Assembly (NCBI GenBank): GCA_026182355.1
Contig: JAPFBL010000166.1
Location: 372,001-436,000, forward strand
Reading direction: 5' to 3'
DNA length: 64,000 nt
Source: Hermatobates lingyangjiaoensis
Lineage: Eukaryota > Arthropoda > Insecta > Hemiptera > Hermatobatidae
The notes under the pieces are model-generated. The model saw only the letters and a program-made list of their open reading frames with translations, was not told where the DNA came from and ran no database searches. Shown here one piece after another: positions 25,881 to 37,627 of this stretch. Numbering within the stretch: position 1 is the stretch's first letter; each line of letters opens with the position of its first letter. Made by a program: the position numbers and the translations under genes.

Positions 25881-27602
25881 GGTATTATTGATGAGTAATT
25901 TAACGAGTAATATACAATCTCTACAGCAAATCAATCCTCAATAAAACTTCAGTTTAACTTTTTATTATACCTTTAAAAGACCGATCTTTTTTAAAAATCA
26001 TGGGATATTGATTTAGTAATTGGCTTGAATTGCAATCTGGGATGCTTCAGTGATGCAGTCCTTACTTGCTTTTTCTGCTGGTATGATAGTTACTTTTAAT
26101 AAAATAACAATGTATTAAGTATCATCTTGAAATGAACCATACATTTTACTAAATTAACATTAAGGAAAAATTAAGACAATAAAGCATTATGCTTTTGTTA
26201 ATGCATTCAATCTTAACCTGAACCTTACTTCATAATATTAAAAAAGGTATTTTATGTCGTTTAATTATTTATCTATTTTAAGATATTTTAAACGTTTCCA
26301 CCCTATCATAGTCTGGTACCTGAATATGGCAGGTGTTTCGTTTTACTCAGATCCATTACATAGCGAGCACCTCGGGAACACGTAATCACCATTAGCACCT
26401 GTGTACCATTCTATGCACTGAATCAGTTGAAATTCATTTAGCTCTCTACATCTTATGGGCATACGCATAACTAAGTAGAGGGAAAACAGATAAAATTATT
26501 CCAAATATTCAGACTAACTTTAAATAATAAATAGTTTGTTATTAAAAAAGTGTTGATCAAAATCCTGTTCATTGCTTCATCAAAGTAATTTAAACTTTGA
26601 ACCAGAGTTTTATATTTAAATAATTCAATAATTTTTGAATTAAGTGACAACGAAATAGTTATATTTTTTTAAAAACGCTTCAATTTAAAGTTTAACATTT
26701 GATCGGAGAACACTTTTAGTTTGTTACAGGAAAATCATATCAGTGCAGAACGAAACATGTTATTGTATGATGCAGAAAAACATAAATCTATTTTAATATT
26801 TTTGGCTTACCTAACAATGACGACTCGTGTTATGTCAAAATACTATAAACCTTCTTTTTATTGATATTATCGCAACTGTTTGTCTTGTGAGAAGGTAATG
26901 CAGTCATCTTTCTGTTACACCTTTGTAGTGTCAAAGATGATTTTATTAAGAAATATCATTTTTGGAAGAGAGTTATTGTATCATAACATATTATTTAAGA
27001 TGTTTTGTCAATTGCAAACTGAACTCTGCATTTATTATCAATAATAAATAGAAAAAATAAAGCTGTTTCTTTAATACTGACATACTAATAATCATATTTT
27101 TTTTCATTGACTGATTTTAATAATTATAAAATACTTTAAGAGGTAAAGTTTTTCCTGTTGAATAAAACTGGATTAGTCACAACAGTTATGTAAGGTATTT
27201 TTGTATTTTATTGAAATTATTTTTATTTCCTGAAAAAGTAATATTGGGCATTTATGATTTAGTATTGTGGATAGATCCCGAAAAGAGCGTGGATTCTGAA
27301 TTGGGTCCAAAAGTCGCTGGACTTTTGGACCAAAGCATGAAAGTTCTTTGTATCTTCTCAGTCTTGTTAAATTACACATCAACTCTACAACAGTTTATAT
27401 TTTTGTCTTCATTATGCTAAGGTATTGTCATTAATTATTGTTTTGACGTAGATAATTTTGTTTATATTATCTACCATCATTTTATATAACAATTTGTATT
27501 AGGCAAAATTCAATTCATGTGTATGAGGCGACAAAATGTGTAATTTAACTCCTTATCAGATACAATTAGTATCCCAGATACTAGTTTTACTACCCCAGAT
27601 AA
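25881..27602. other. Intergenic DNA
   Basis: A less AT-rich patch lies at 26,280-26,470 (around GCGAGCACCTCGGGAACACG). No gene or repeat recognised. Confidence 0.4.
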
Positions 27603-27915
27603 GTAAAATAGTAGCCTCTGGAGTGGTAGGTCCAGGGTTCAACACCTACTCTGGCCCTCGATTTATTCATACCGGGAGGTGAATAAATCTGAGCACATTG
27701 TTCCTCGTACAGAATGTTAAGTCATAGATCCAAACCTGTACGATGTCAGGTTCTTGTTAAAGATTCTTACTCTAGATAGCTTTAAGTTAGGCAAAATTTA
27801 ACACTCAAAGAAGAATCAATGGTCATTGTGTGGTATCACGAAGGACCAATGGTTGGCCTAGGCGTGTTTCCTTGTAGTACTGCCACTGCAGTCTAACCTA
27901 ACCTAATAAAACATG
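27603..27915 (+). mobile_element. tRNA-derived SINE, copy 2, complete
   Basis: A full-length copy of about 310 bp. The B box GGTTCAACACC is at 27,637-27,647, preceded by an A-box-like AGTAGCCTCTGG. The body contains GTGAATAAATCTGAGCACAT and a TTAAAGATTCTTACTCTA segment. The tail ends GCCACTGCAGTCTAACC, then TAACCTAATAAAACATG. It serves as the reference for the other copies. Such elements depend on another retroelement for reverse transcription. Confidence 0.8.
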
Positions 27916-30900
27916 TTCTTATGGTGAAGTTATTATAAATATTAACTTTGTTAAAGTTCAGTAATAATATTTAATAATTTAATATTGTGGCCTTGTTGAT
28001 TAATTCTTAAATTCTATTAGTAATATATTAAAACTCATTTTAAATCAAATTTGAATCAAGAGTTTTTGCTGGAAATGAGTGTGCAGTAAACTCGGGTTAC
28101 AACTCTTCCCAAAGCACTTATCAACTTTCTTATTCTTTGTATAATATACCGAGAGGAAACCTTTACATTTGTTTAAGTTATACACTTTTTTTTAATTTTC
28201 CGGGAATTATTGCAATATTATAAATAACAGAGTTTTCAAATACTCGTAATGAAAAGGTTACTGTAGTTGTTAGTCAAAGAGATTTTATTAACTAGGGTTG
28301 TTAAAGGCGACATGATAACTCAGAGCAGTCTGGGAAAAGATTTCAATACGAATGCCCTGTTAAAAAGATCACAACTTTCAACGACTTCATTCACTTTTGA
28401 AAAAACTTCACTATTAATAAAGTGGAACTAATATTTAGTTGAATCCTCTTTTTTGATTTTATAAAATTTAACTTAATTTTAACTGAAATTAAAGAATTTT
28501 CGCAAATAGTATTTTACTATGTTAATACTATTTTACTAATTTACTATTTTACTAATACTAATTCATTTTTAAGTAACAACTAACTTTGCACAGGCTAGAG
28601 ATCAACTGGTCTATGTCCTCCTAGGAATCTAGTGAACAAGATTTTTCATCATAGAAATTATTTAGTCGTAGTCAAGATATAATCTTCATTACTGAGTTCA
28701 TACCATTCATGCTATTAATTTATAATACTATAAATGGTGTATTATTTCGTTTTAGACTTGCAAGATGAAATAATAAAAAGAAGTATTTTTTTGTATAACT
28801 CAGGCTGTTTTTTGTTTAAATTTGATATTTATTGTTACTAAAACTTGTAATAATTTTATGGACCAGCTTATTTCTATAAAGAAATTTGGCAACTACCGTG
28901 GAATAACTTACTGAACTTAAGTAGACTAAATAATAAATCCATTGAGGAATAGAAAACTTAATTGCATTTAACTGTTAATAACATTATCGTTCTCTTTCTG
29001 TCAATATTCTTACAACTGTGATATAAAAATACAATTTTTGCTTACCCTATCACGATAAGAATAAACTGGTTAGACGCGATCTGCTAAGAAATATAATTAT
29101 TGGATATAAATTATCACAACTATATGATTATTAATAATCCTTAAATAAATATAGATTATAATATTTAACTATTATGTCACTATAGCTATGGGAAAGTGTC
29201 CATGCAAAAATGGAGCATGCACAAATTTTGTTCCTGGTTTGTTAACCTTAAAAAAAGTGTTTATCATTCACCTGTTCCCATATACAAACTACAGACATAC
29301 ATTTCAGCTTCACAGATTTACAAATTTCAGAAAATACATAATAGTTTTATAGAAATTGAAATAATAAATAAATACACTAAAATTAAAATTATAAAGATGT
29401 AATGGACTAAAGAAATACTCCAATAATTTTTTTGGATGCTTGTTAAATTTAATTCTAATTAATGTTTATATATAGTATAAAACTTATTACTAAAACAGTT
29501 AATTGTAACATAATTATGTATTCTTATAATAATGATAAGGAATAACACTCTCGTAACTTCGACTATCTTTTTTATTATTAGCGTAAATATAGAAGTTTTT
29601 TTTTTCAATATATACAGCCTGTTTCTGTTTTCTGTTTGTCATAAATGTTGCATTTATCATCACTACAAGCCCAGACTCTGAACAGTTCAGTATCAGAAGT
29701 TCTTAATTTTTTCTTTTAGTTCATTCTCAACGTCACCTGAATGAGACAATTTTTGTGTTTGAAAGGGTTTCGATATTGTTTTTTGAATGGTGTTTATTTT
29801 TATCTTTTTAACTGGTTTGATTTGTAAAATTGGACAACTGATTCTATTTTCAAATCCATACAATATACACTGGAAGCTGTAGAGCAACCCATTGAAATTG
29901 TGCAGTATCCAGAAATGATCGTTTACGCTACTTTTCCTACTTCCCTTTTGAGATTATGAGTGTTGTAGTGTTTGTTTAATGCAGCATTGCAGATTATAGC
30001 TGCAGGTGATATCTCCGAAACGATTGCACATTTATATATGAACTCTGTTTCTGGAACAATACCGTGCTACACTTTAGCTGGTCATATTAACAGGCTTGTT
30101 AATTGTGAAACGTTCTCCCCTATCTGTTGTACATGTTCACTGCATTTTTTAGTCAAAATATATTCCTGAAATTCATATTTTTTGACAACTATAAGATTTT
30201 TCTATTTTAACATAAATATTCAGAGTGTTGTTTTTTTTTTTTAAGATAGCAAATCTCTGACACTTCAGGGTACAATTTTATTTTGCTTTTACCACTTTTT
30301 AAATTAGTTAATTATATTCAATTGACTATATAAGTTGTATGCTGTTTTAGCGCTATTAAGACTCAAAAGATAATCAGGAATTGCAATAGGTTTAAGGAAT
30401 TATTACATTCAAATATTACATTATTACATATTATTACTACCTTAGTACCTATACTACCTTATGTAGTATACTACCTATATTACCTTACTACCTTAGAATG
30501 ATAAATATTATTACATTCAGAGTATAATACATAAGAATAAACAAATTTGGACCTGTACACGAGACCATTCTTCTTCTGTCAACTTTCTTGAATTTGTGCC
30601 AAATGTAATCTTTCTATTCTTGAAATATACTGAATATATATAAATTCATTAATCTGTGAATTGTTTTTGACTCATTAAATCATGTTACATTAATAAAGAT
30701 ACACTATAACAACTGTAGTCATTTGGAGTTAAAAATGACTCCAGTGATAAAATATAATACGATTGATATTAATACTATGTACATCTTCTTGATTTAACCA
30801 TTTCTTTTCCTACAGCATTTATGGTGACTGTTGTTGCATATTTTATGACCGATTTCTAAAGATTAGGGTTTCTAGATTCAAAGATTTCTATAGGACAACA

Positions 30901-30935
30901 AAAGTCAACAATAAGATATTACTTGAATATAAAAT
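27916..30935. other. Long intergenic stretch
   Basis: AT-rich sequence with only short chance frames. A low-complexity ATTAC/CTACCTT region lies near 30,400-30,500. No gene recognised. Confidence 0.45.
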
Positions 30936-31133
30936 ATTTCACGAGGAACCACAAACACAGAACTAAAGAACAAACACACTTACTGTCTATAAGTTTCGGT
31001 TGAACCGTCATCAGGAGAGTTGAGATAGGGAGATAGGTCCCTATCTTAACTCTTCTGATGACGGTTCAACCGAAAATTAGACACAGTAAGTGTGTTTGTT
31101 CTTTAGTTCTGTGTTTGTAATTCATCGTGAAAT
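30936..31133. mobile_element. Head-to-head foldback, hammerhead-like family C
   Basis: Arms 30,936-31,031 and 31,038-31,133 are near-perfect inverted repeats with a 6-nt loop. The right arm reads CTGATGA, CGGTTCAACCG, AAAATTAG, then ACACAGTAAGTGTGTTTG. The left arm carries the same box on the minus strand with CCGAAAC. The CTGATGA box is canonical, but the stem II hairpin absorbs the first G of GAAA, so the hammerhead fit is imperfect. It is the only family C copy here without (TA)n flanks. Confidence 0.75.
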
Positions 31134-31417
31134 GTTTGTTGTCTTTTTGGATCGTTTTCCTGTTTACATTAAATATAAAATATCAATACGGCAATTAAAC
31201 GTTTTAGATACACTTCATACAATATTAAGTAAACATTTTTTAAGTTTCTATTATAGATAACATTGTGATTTGTATATGAAATATGTTAAATGAGGTTTTA
31301 AAGCTGAAGGAAAACAACAGAATTATCTGCCAATATCCTCAAATGCTTTAAAGTACGGAAATATTTTATGAAGATGATATAAATGATCGTTTCTTCATTG
31401 GAATCTCATTAATTAAT

Positions 31418-31884
31418 GGATGGTTTACGTTAGGTGATCAAACATCAGGTGAGGGATGTACTGTACTCAAGTAAAATCAAATGTAACACTGTAGTTTATC
31501 ATTGAGTGCATCAAGCAATGTAACTAGACAAATAAATTAATTTAACTATATTATTTAAAATTATTAATTATTGTGATATTTCCAAAAATTATTCAAAAAT
31601 CATATAAGTACTCAATGATATATGTTACTATGTTTACAGTGTTTAATATACTGGATGGTTTACGTTAGGTGATCAAACATCGGTGAGGTTGTACTGTACT
31701 CAATGTAATAATCACATGTAGAGCACTGTAGTTTCATTGAGTGCATCAAGCAATGTTACTAGACAAATAAATTCATTTAACTATATTAGTTGAAAATTAT
31801 TAATTATTGTGATATTTCGGCAAATTATTCAAAAATCATATAAGTACTCAATGATATATGTTACTATGTTTACAGTGTTTATAA
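31418..31884 (+). repeat. Direct tandem duplication, ~235 bp unit
   Basis: GGATGGTTTACGTTAGGTGA starts unit 1 at 31,418 and unit 2 at 31,653. The copies match throughout (AGACAAATAAATT, TATATGTTACTATGTTTACA and more) with a few small indels. No coding potential. Confidence 0.9.
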
Positions 31885-32324
31885 CACTTTGAATGATATT
31901 TGATTTCAAACTATATGCATATATAACGCATGACAGCATAGTATATAATCAGTAGTTATGTTTCGACTGCATCGTTGAAATCTTAGTGTAGTAGACGGCA
32001 TGTAACATCATAACTCACAAAGGCATTTACAGGTTTATGTTCTACAATTATTAAACTATATGCATATACTGACGACAAGTGACAGAATATATAGTATAGA
32101 TATTTCTGTTACTGCCATCGTCATCAGGTTAGAGAGGTGTAGTCTTTCTAGTAAATCAAGGTACGGACTTGTATACTATGCACAACTGAGACACGTGAAA
32201 TATAGTTTACAGTAGAAACATGTGAAAAAATCAACGTAAGAAATTTAGAAAAATTACTGCAATATTTCAACAAAAATACCTGTCAGAATCTGATTCTGAC
32301 TTGCCAACATCTTGGTCATTTTTT

Positions 32325-32600
32325 TTATCACTTTACTATAAACAAAGTAAAGAGATTATAAAAAAATGGTTTGGAGATTTTGACGGATTTTCATGTTTGA
32401 AGGTCCAAAAGGTTGTGTGTTTGATCCATAATCTTTCATGGATCAAATTAATATTTTTACAGAAATAAATCTCATAATGTATGTATACCCTACAGTTTAG
32501 GAGCAATTATTTATGATGAAAAACTCACTTTATTTACCAATGTGTGTTTTTAGACAACGTTTCTTTCCCCTAAACTACTAACTCTGGAGTCAAATATCAT
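32325..32600 (+). repeat. Repeat T, head fragment
   Basis: CACTTTACTATAA at the start, GAGATTTTGACGGATTTTCATG, TTTGAAGGTCC, GGATCAAATTAATATTTT, TATTTATGATGAAAAACTCAC and CCCTAAACTACTAACTCTGG align with 21,000-21,350. The TG microsatellite found in the other heads is nearly absent here. Confidence 0.7.
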
Positions 32601-34430
32601 TACCATTTGTCAAACGGTGCAAAAGGTACAACATTTTGGATATTACAACATTACATATTACATGTTACATATTACATATTACAATATTTGGAGTGTTTAC
32701 AATATTTTGTATACACAATTACAAAAAACTCAATTTTTTCTTTGAAAACTATAATATTTTTGATTACATTATAATAGAGCCTGATACTTGCTATATACTT
32801 ATTTATATCATGAACATGACCCTCTTTTAATCATTGCTCCAGTCAGTCATGAATAGGTAATGTTTATGAATAGTGAAGATATATAATCAGTGGAGGGACA
32901 AAAACAACTTCATCAATATAGAGTCAGGTTTTGTTTATTTATACGAGTTTTTTTTTAGAGAATGATTATAGGGGAAAATAGCAATCAGGAAAGATATAGA
33001 GGGTAGATAGATCGACTCTATCAGTCTTTCAGAGTGTTCGTGTTACTGGTCGGGTAGCACTATTTCTAGAGAAAACTTTTTCAGTAAACCCTGCAAACCT
33101 CTGTACTGGTCTAAATTATATGCCCCATAGCTACTACAAATAACCTCCTTCATTTTATTAAAGTGTATTTGATTATATTATGATGGTATTACTGCGTAAA
33201 TTTGAAGTCTGATTTATAGTTTCATTGGATGTTTTGTTTTACTGGCTAGGATGTGTTAAAGGAAATGTGTATATGGATCGACCAGTTTATGTATTTTTAA
33301 AACGCTAAAACCTGTAATACAATGATTTATTGCTTTAATTCTTTCTTTCTCAGAATTTTTTTTAAGGATAGTAAGAAAAATTCAAACTCATTAAACTGAG
33401 TGAAAAAAGAAAAACATTAATTTTAAAATGTGTTACTTTTTAAAATGTTTGCTCTTTCATTAACTTTACTTACCATAAATTCTTTTCGTCTTTTACTCTT
33501 GGCAAAAGTTGTTCTTCCATACTGTTCCATTCTGTATAGTAATAGTATACAGTACTTCCATAATTGTCATGTTTACAATAATATCAAGAAATGACTGCTA
33601 TTTTACAAAATGAAATCTGTAGTAATCTTTATGATTGTATATTTCATTTTGCTCGATTGAAATATTTTGTTTAATACATTTTTTCTCATAATTGTATTGA
33701 AAATCGTGTTGTACATAATGAAATATTTAGAAAGAATGGGAAAAATTATTCTTTATTTTATCATCTGAAGATTAATTTCTTTTTATTTTTCTTTATTTTT
33801 TCCTAGAGTTCATAAGCATGGCAGAGTTAAGAAGATAATTTCTTTAATCGCTCCATCTATTTTTGTACTTCATTGATTCTAACCAGCTTCTTGCTCCTTC
33901 TAATCCTAGACAAAAACGTCATATCCTGAAGTCATTTATTCCTTTTATATAACCAACGATTGAGTTGTGGGTTTTGATTAACTTCGATATTTGTTATCAA
34001 ATGCAGAACGAGTTCTCTCTGGGTATTGTTCGTTGAACCAATGTATATGGTCTAAGTGCAAGAAACTTGCAGTTTACTAATTGATAATTGTATTGGTTTA
34101 TAACATTAGTTTTACTTAGGTAATATTTTTAGTAAGTAGCTTTATACGAACTATTTAAGTGCTTACTTTCAGCCCTCAACATTTATAAGAAATTCTATAA
34201 AATGTGTTAGGTTTAATTACTGTTTTTAATATTTTCTCGTCTGTTTTACAACCTCCTGTAAATGTTTAATGCATAAATTATAATCGTAGAAAATGCTGAG
34301 TTATGCATTGGTCACTCTACAGTGATTGTATTGAGGACTTATTAATACATTTTTAGAATGAATCAAGAGATAATTGCGTTACAACGTGAGTTGTTGTATG
34401 GTCCAAATGTACAACAAAGCAAACGACCCT
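32601..34430. other. Intergenic DNA
   Basis: A small ATTACA-type low-complexity patch lies at 32,640-32,690. No gene recognised. Confidence 0.45.
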
Positions 34431-34745
34431 CTGGGACTCACAGACCCTCGCCTTCGTCAGAAGCCCCACACGACAACCCCCAACATCTTTGATAATTAAA
34501 TCTCACCCTACCCATTCCTCCACTTAATTGAACCCGTTAATTAACTCAGTAAAAATGGCGTCTGCTTTGGAGATGGAGAGGGTGTTCTGGCCCATCGGTT
34601 GCAGGCCTGGCCGCCCCTGTGTATATCACCTGACAGGGACAAACCGTTATAACGCACCCCATGTTTTATTGCAAGCAAATCACCTTGCTGTGCCTTTGTT
34701 CCCAAGCACAGATCACTTGAGTGTCTTTTGTTTAAATTGCTGCTT
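34431..34745 (+). other. GC-richer island with an open frame
   Basis: Roughly 315 bp stand out from AT-rich flanks. They contain an ATG in a good context (AAAATGG near 34,555) and a frame to 34,788 whose first part (ASALEMERVFWPIGCRPGRP) does not look like AT noise. I recognise no domain, and the last ~25 residues revert to noise-like text, so a short exon would need a donor site inside the island. A conserved regulatory element or exon of an unidentified gene are equally possible. Confidence 0.3.
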
Positions 34746-34913
34746 TGTCATTTACTCTGATTACTCCACTTTCCTATTTGTTGTATAACTAGCTAGAAAG
34801 TTGACTAATAATTATCAAATGTAAAGAATAATTTAATAGCTAATGCTATTGAAGTAAGTTATATAAACTGGTTTAAATTACATAATGTATAAAGTATCAA
34901 ATCACAAGGAAAA

Positions 34914-35059
34914 CAATAGAAATAAATGCTCTGAAGCCTTTCACTTTATCTCATCACAGAGCAAACAAACTATAAACAACTTTGTTTTTTTTCTTTTTTT
35001 ACTTTATTTTCTCTCTGATGACTTAAAGTGAAAGACCTTAGATCATTTATTTCTATTAT
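34914..35059. mobile_element. Head-to-head foldback, hammerhead family D
   Basis: Arms of about 50 bp (34,914-34,968 and 35,012-35,059) face each other across ~43 nt. The right arm reads CTGATGA at 35,015-35,021, CTTAAAGT, GAA at 35,030-35,032, AGACCT, T, then AGA. The left arm, on the minus strand, reads GCTCT, GTGATGA, a short stem II region, GAAAGGCTTC, AGAGC, so stem I pairs by five bases but the box has lost its C. No (TA)n flank. Confidence 0.7.
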
Positions 35060-35975
35060 ATTTCTTTTTCTCAGAGTTTTATAATTCACAACCTGTGGTT
35101 TTATATTTTTATTGATTACTTCACGTATTTATTGTGATTCTTCTGCATTATGTAATGCACATTTTTTTGCACTTATATAAGTAGGCTCATGATAATTTTT
35201 AAAATTGCAAATTCTGTCCCTACTATTATGAGTTACTATGCAAATATTTATACTGATGTGACTAATTCTTATAAACAGATTATTAGTTAATATTATTTTG
35301 ACATATACTTTCAATAATAACTTAATTAGATTTTGATATATTTCAATAAAGTTATGGCAATGAAAACCGTTATGTACCACTGGTGAAACTTTACCCCTTT
35401 CTTTGGGACAAAACAGAAATTCTTGAAATCTTTATTGTGCATGCGATATATTCAATTAGGACGTTTGCAAGAATCGGAAAGAGAATGATAATCTGTTACT
35501 CTAACTAATACAGGCTTATTTACCTTACTTTAATGTTATCCTAGAACGATTAGGCTCCGTTCGTTACCAACATCAATATATTTGAATAATTTAATTATGA
35601 TCAGTGAAACCATGCAATATCAAGCGTTCTTACATATTTGTATATACAACAATGAAAGTACAAAGAATAGATTTAAAGATCTCAAAATGTCAAAATCTTA
35701 AATGTTATTACTGTTTCGTGGTTGTAATATATGTACTTACAAATAATAATCAAATGTTTTTAAAATCATGTATATCTAACATGAATCCCCAACTAATAAC
35801 TAACTACTATTTGAATAATGCTTTGGTTCTTTGATTATAACTGCATTATAATATTGATGATGCAGACAAAGCAATTTTATATTCAATTTTATAAAACTAT
35901 GTTCAGTTTTATATAAGTATTTTATAATTATTTTCATATAACAGATTCAATTATATATAGACCGTTTGATAGAAA
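35060..35975. other. Intergenic DNA
   Basis: AT-rich; nothing recognised. Confidence 0.45.
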
Positions 35976-36252
35976 AAGTTTGTTATCTAATCGGGATTTG
36001 GTCAATTTTCTAGGTTCAAAACTCAAACTCCCGTTGCCGACGTTTCGGATTTATTTAAAACCATTAGTCTAGTCAAAGGTATTGTCAGGTTAAAATTATT
36101 GTTCCTTTAAAAATTGTAAATTTCATTTTCTTAGTCAAAAAATTCTTACTTCTGCCTATGAGAAAGATTTTAAATAAAACCGAAACGTTGGCAATGAGAG
36201 TTTGAATTTTAAACCTAGAAAATTAGTGGAATCCCGATTAGATAACAAACCT
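35976..36252. mobile_element. Head-to-head foldback, family B (copy 2)
   Basis: Arms 35,976-36,062 and 36,164-36,252 share AGTTTGTTATCTAATCGGGA-like ends, the GACGTTTCGG motif and its reverse complement. The right copy extends about 100 bp further 5' (36,063-36,163) than the left, so the two copies were truncated at different points. Short TATATA runs touch both ends. It carries the same G5-less hammerhead-like core as the copy at 4,413. Confidence 0.75.
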
Positions 36253-36305
36253 ATATATATTTCCTGTTTATTTTGTATTGTTCTCTATGAATATAAGATT
36301 TTTAT

Positions 36306-36399
36306 ATTCTGAGATAAAATGGATAAACAAACAAAAGTCTCGACACAAATTATCATTTGTATGGGGACTTTTGTTTGTTTATCCATTTTATCTCAGAAT
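36306..36399. repeat. Perfect 34-bp hairpin
   Basis: Arms 36,306-36,339 and 36,366-36,399 are exact reverse complements over 34 bp. The 26-nt loop contains a further pairing, ACAAAT with ATTTGT. No similarity to the PLE families was seen. Zero mismatches indicate a recent origin. Confidence 0.95.
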
Positions 36400-37498
36400 G
36401 AGTATATACCAAACAATTACGGATTGCACAACTAATGATTTAAGATTTTTATATTTTCTCATTATAGTCTATTGTTTGTATGTTTCGGCTTATTAACCTT
36501 ACTTGTATGTTACTTTCTAAGAATCATAGCAAGGCAAAAATATTTTAATAAAATCATTTCAAAATTATGTTCCAATTTAATTTTTTTAAACTTGGAATCA
36601 ACAATAAGAAAATTTGTTTATCTGCTTATTATTATTTCCAAAGTCTAGCATTTATATTTACAATAATTGATGTCTGTAAAATAATAATGCCTTCATTTAA
36701 ATTAATAAGAAAGATTTACGCATAGATTACCATCTAAATAATATTTAACCATTAGACTATCATCTTTATAGCAGATCGACCCTATTATAGCATCCATAGA
36801 CATTATAAGTCAAAACAAAGTGATGTCTGAAATAATGTACATGTATTTTAGTACATTATAATTTTTATAACTTAAATTTATTATAATTATAGTGTAATTA
36901 ATTTTTATTATTATGGAACAATTATAATAGTTAATAAATTAACATAAGTCTGAATGCTTTTCTTCTTTTTTCACCAGGAGCGCTGGTACTATGAAGACGT
37001 CTGTTACATGATATCCATTATTTGCCAATTCAGAACTATTTAATTTGTTTAGTTTAATCAATTTGAATCAAATCTCATATATATTTATTTATTACTCATT
37101 TTTATTTATTATCTGCATAATTCTATCAGAAACTAGAAAAACTTATAAATTTAATTTCTAATATATATAAAAACGTTTTATTAATAATTTTCTAAACATT
37201 TAAGCCTGAAATACATTTTCTATTTTGATATCACTCTATAAACATTAACGGCCATCTAATAAAATGACAACTGTCGCCATTTTAGTGGACGTGTGTTTAC
37301 TGATATTTGCCAAACCACGCAGAGCCCATTTTTTTTGCAAATAAAATACTTCATGAAGAGTCCGATATTGTAGCTGAACTTGGTACTATATTTGAGTGCA
37401 GTTAAATGTTATAGATACGTTAAATAGATTTAACAAGTTAAATCTAGTTAATTACTACTATAGAGTTCTCAGTAACTATTTCTTTATAGTGCTTTCTA
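36400..37498. other. Intergenic DNA
   Basis: A small less AT-rich patch lies at 37,255-37,335, around ACTGTCGCCATTTTAGTGGA. Otherwise nothing recognised. Confidence 0.4.
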
Positions 37499-37627
37499 GA
37501 GTTGGGTTTTTGACTCTGACGAAGACCGCTTGTTACGGTTGAAAGATCTTAGTCTTGTTTTCCCATTTCTTATTGTGGTTTGATCATTGATTGTTGTTTC
37601 GCGTGTTTATGTGAAATCTTTTTATAG
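37499..37627 (+). mobile_element. PLE 3' terminus, family F, single copy
   Basis: A 129-bp 5'-truncated copy ending with the complete family F 3' end: hammerhead motif, CATTTCTTATTGTGG, TTTGATCATTGATTG and the terminal TTTC(G)C-GTGAAA hairpin. It stands alone, with no mirror copy and no (TA)n flank. Confidence 0.8.
37504..37564 (+). ncRNA. Hammerhead ribozyme-like motif, best example (family F)
   Basis: All parts of a type I hammerhead can be placed. Outer stem I is GGG (37,504-37,506) with CCC (37,562-37,564). Inner stem I is GACT (37,512-37,515) with AGTC (37,551-37,554). The box is CTGACGA (37,516-37,522). Stem II is GACCG with CGGTT across a seven-base loop. Then comes GAA (37,541-37,543), self-complementary AGATCT (37,544-37,549) as stem III, and U as the cleavage-site base (37,550). 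One extra A sits between the box and stem II. Hammerheads are established components of PLE terminal repeats; activity here is untested. Confidence 0.7.

Noticed and set aside
36306..36399. microRNA precursor
   Set aside because: A perfect 34-bp stem without mismatches or bulges is atypical for a conserved pre-miRNA and fits a recent fold-back better.
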